This document shows, piece after piece, positions 4,720-5,314 of a stretch of DNA of 5,314 bases; position 1 is the stretch's first letter; every line of letters begins with the position of its first letter. Both the position numbers and the translations under genes were made by a program. The stretch spans positions 1 through 5,314 of the forward strand of contig JAICHN010000362.1 of assembly GCA_025924845.1 (NCBI GenBank), read 5' to 3'. Below the pieces are notes generated by a model that was not told where the DNA came from, searched no databases, and was given only the letters and a program-made list of their open reading frames with translations. The DNA is from Chloroflexota bacterium (GTDB taxonomy: Bacteria; Chloroflexota; UBA5177; JANWHV01).

Positions 4720-5187
4720 TTAAGTGAGGCGAGGATGAGAGAGACCGAGGGCTCCGAGCCACCACAACAGTACGGCGGCCCCGTACGCGGTGTTGATGTA
4801 AAACAGGTTAATGGCGATTCCCCCGACGATGCCGCTCATCACCAACATGATTGCCGCGAGACGGGGATGCGTCAGGGAAAGCAATGCCGCGACGGCGGCG
4901 GCGATCGCGCCCAGCAGGGCCAACCAGCCAAAGCCGGAGCGATCTCCGCCGGCATCGGCAAAGGCCGCGATGACGCTCGCGACACCCACGACACTGCCAA
5001 GCAGAGCGGCGCCCATAGCCGAGCGCATCCACCAATTCGCCCCATGCCCGCCGCTGCCGAAGCGTACGGCAAGCACCAGGGCGAGCAGTCCGGAGGCCGC
5101 TGGGCCAGACCACCCGAGCACGTGTACGAGGGCCGCAGGGAACAATACCAGGCAGGCGACAAAGATTGCCCCTCCAACCTGTTTCAT
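4720..5187 (-). CDS. Small polytopic membrane protein, DUF4064-like
   Basis: The product is 155 residues and very hydrophobic. About six membrane segments can be seen: residues 5-25, 30-43, 57-77, 87-105, 109-131 and 134-149. Short charged loops separate some of them (VRFGSGGHGANWWMRS; DAGGDRSG). The motif LxL[ST]HPRL occurs twice, at 103-110 and 147-154, following hydrophobic segments, which hints at a duplicated hairpin. The pattern PRLAAIMLVMSGIVGGIAINLFYI resembles small uncharacterised membrane proteins of the DUF4064 kind; that assignment is tentative and the function unknown. The ATG at 5185-5187 is preferred because GGAG (5197-5200) lies 9 nt upstream; an in-frame GTG at 5200-5202 would overlap that site. 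It sits upstream of, and probably in one transcript with, the SIMPL gene (68-bp gap with no clear promoter or terminator). Confidence 0.8.
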   Translation of the reverse strand: MKQVGGAIFVACLVLFPAALVHVLGWSGPAASGLLALVLAVRFGSGGHGANWWMRSAMGAALLGSVVGVASVIAAFADAGGDRSGFGWLALLGAIAAAVAALLSLTHPRLAAIMLVMSGIVGGIAINLFYINTAYGAAVLLWWLGALGLSHPRLT

Positions 5188-5201
5188 CGCGCCCGTCTCC
5201 A

Positions 5202-5314
5202 CTACGATACATCCGGCGGCGCCGTGCCCTGCTCGTCACGTTGCCCTGAGTCCACCGACGGGGGCAACACCGTGGGCCGGCAGTGGGGCCGAGTCGCTGC
5301 CGGCGCTGCCCGCG
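5202..5314 (-). CDS. Possible C-terminal tail of an upstream minus-strand gene (uncertain)
   Basis: One minus-strand frame is open from the right edge (from 5312) to a TAG at 5202-5204 and would end with a hydrophilic tail, SVDSGQRDEQGTAPPDVS, 14 nt before the ATG of the membrane protein. That spacing and the high third-position GC (28 of 36 codons) fit the end of a first gene in an operon. A second frame is also open from the edge and ends at a TGA at 5236-5238 (tail HGVAPVGGLRAT), with a 48-bp gap. I cannot decide between them, and neither has a recognisable domain; the stretch may also be non-coding. Confidence 0.3.
   Translation of the reverse strand, partial: RAAPAATRPHCRPTVLPPSVDSGQRDEQGTAPPDVS

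Overview
The window is a high-GC bacterial chromosome segment with no insertion sequence, phage gene, CRISPR array, rRNA or tRNA that I can recognise. Gene content (a secreted GH16 glucanase, a ComM/YifB ATPase, a SIMPL-domain exported protein, a small polytopic membrane protein and two orphan alpha+beta proteins) together with extended -10 promoters of the form GTGCTAyrmT fits a member of Chloroflexota or a similar high-GC environmental lineage. That placement is an inference from general resemblance, not a demonstrated assignment.

Layout, left to right. (1) Positions 2-742, plus strand: the 3' part of a secreted GH16 endo-beta-glucanase with a Ser/Thr/Pro linker and the EIDMTE catalytic motif; its 5' end lies outside the window. 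It ends 10 bp from the end of a convergent gene. (2) Positions 753-1866, minus strand: two small single-domain proteins, a DUF6176-like protein (753-1106) and an unnamed conserved-looking protein (1510-1866). Each has its own strong Shine-Dalgarno sequence and extended -10 promoter, and they are separated by about 400 bp with no convincing gene. (3) Positions 1867-2157: a divergent regulatory region with two promoters that share sequence blocks, plus inverted repeats. (4) Positions 2158-3675, plus strand: a complete comM (YifB-type Mg-chelatase-like AAA+ ATPase), whose role in studied bacteria is branch migration during natural transformation. (5) Positions 3676-3886: a convergent intergenic region dense in inverted and direct repeats. 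(6) Positions 3887-5187, minus strand: a membrane protein gene followed 68 bp downstream by a SIMPL-domain exported protein gene, probably cotranscribed, and perhaps preceded by the tail of another minus-strand gene running off the right edge.

Nothing here forms an obvious multi-gene pathway; it looks like ordinary chromosomal housekeeping and accessory genes. The more unusual signals are in the non-coding parts: three near-identical extended -10 elements, a pair of divergent promoters sharing TTGACC and CGCGTG blocks, and a repeat-rich comM 3' flank resembling a decayed REP/MITE-type element with crossing stems. I found no convincing evidence for a wholly new biological system.
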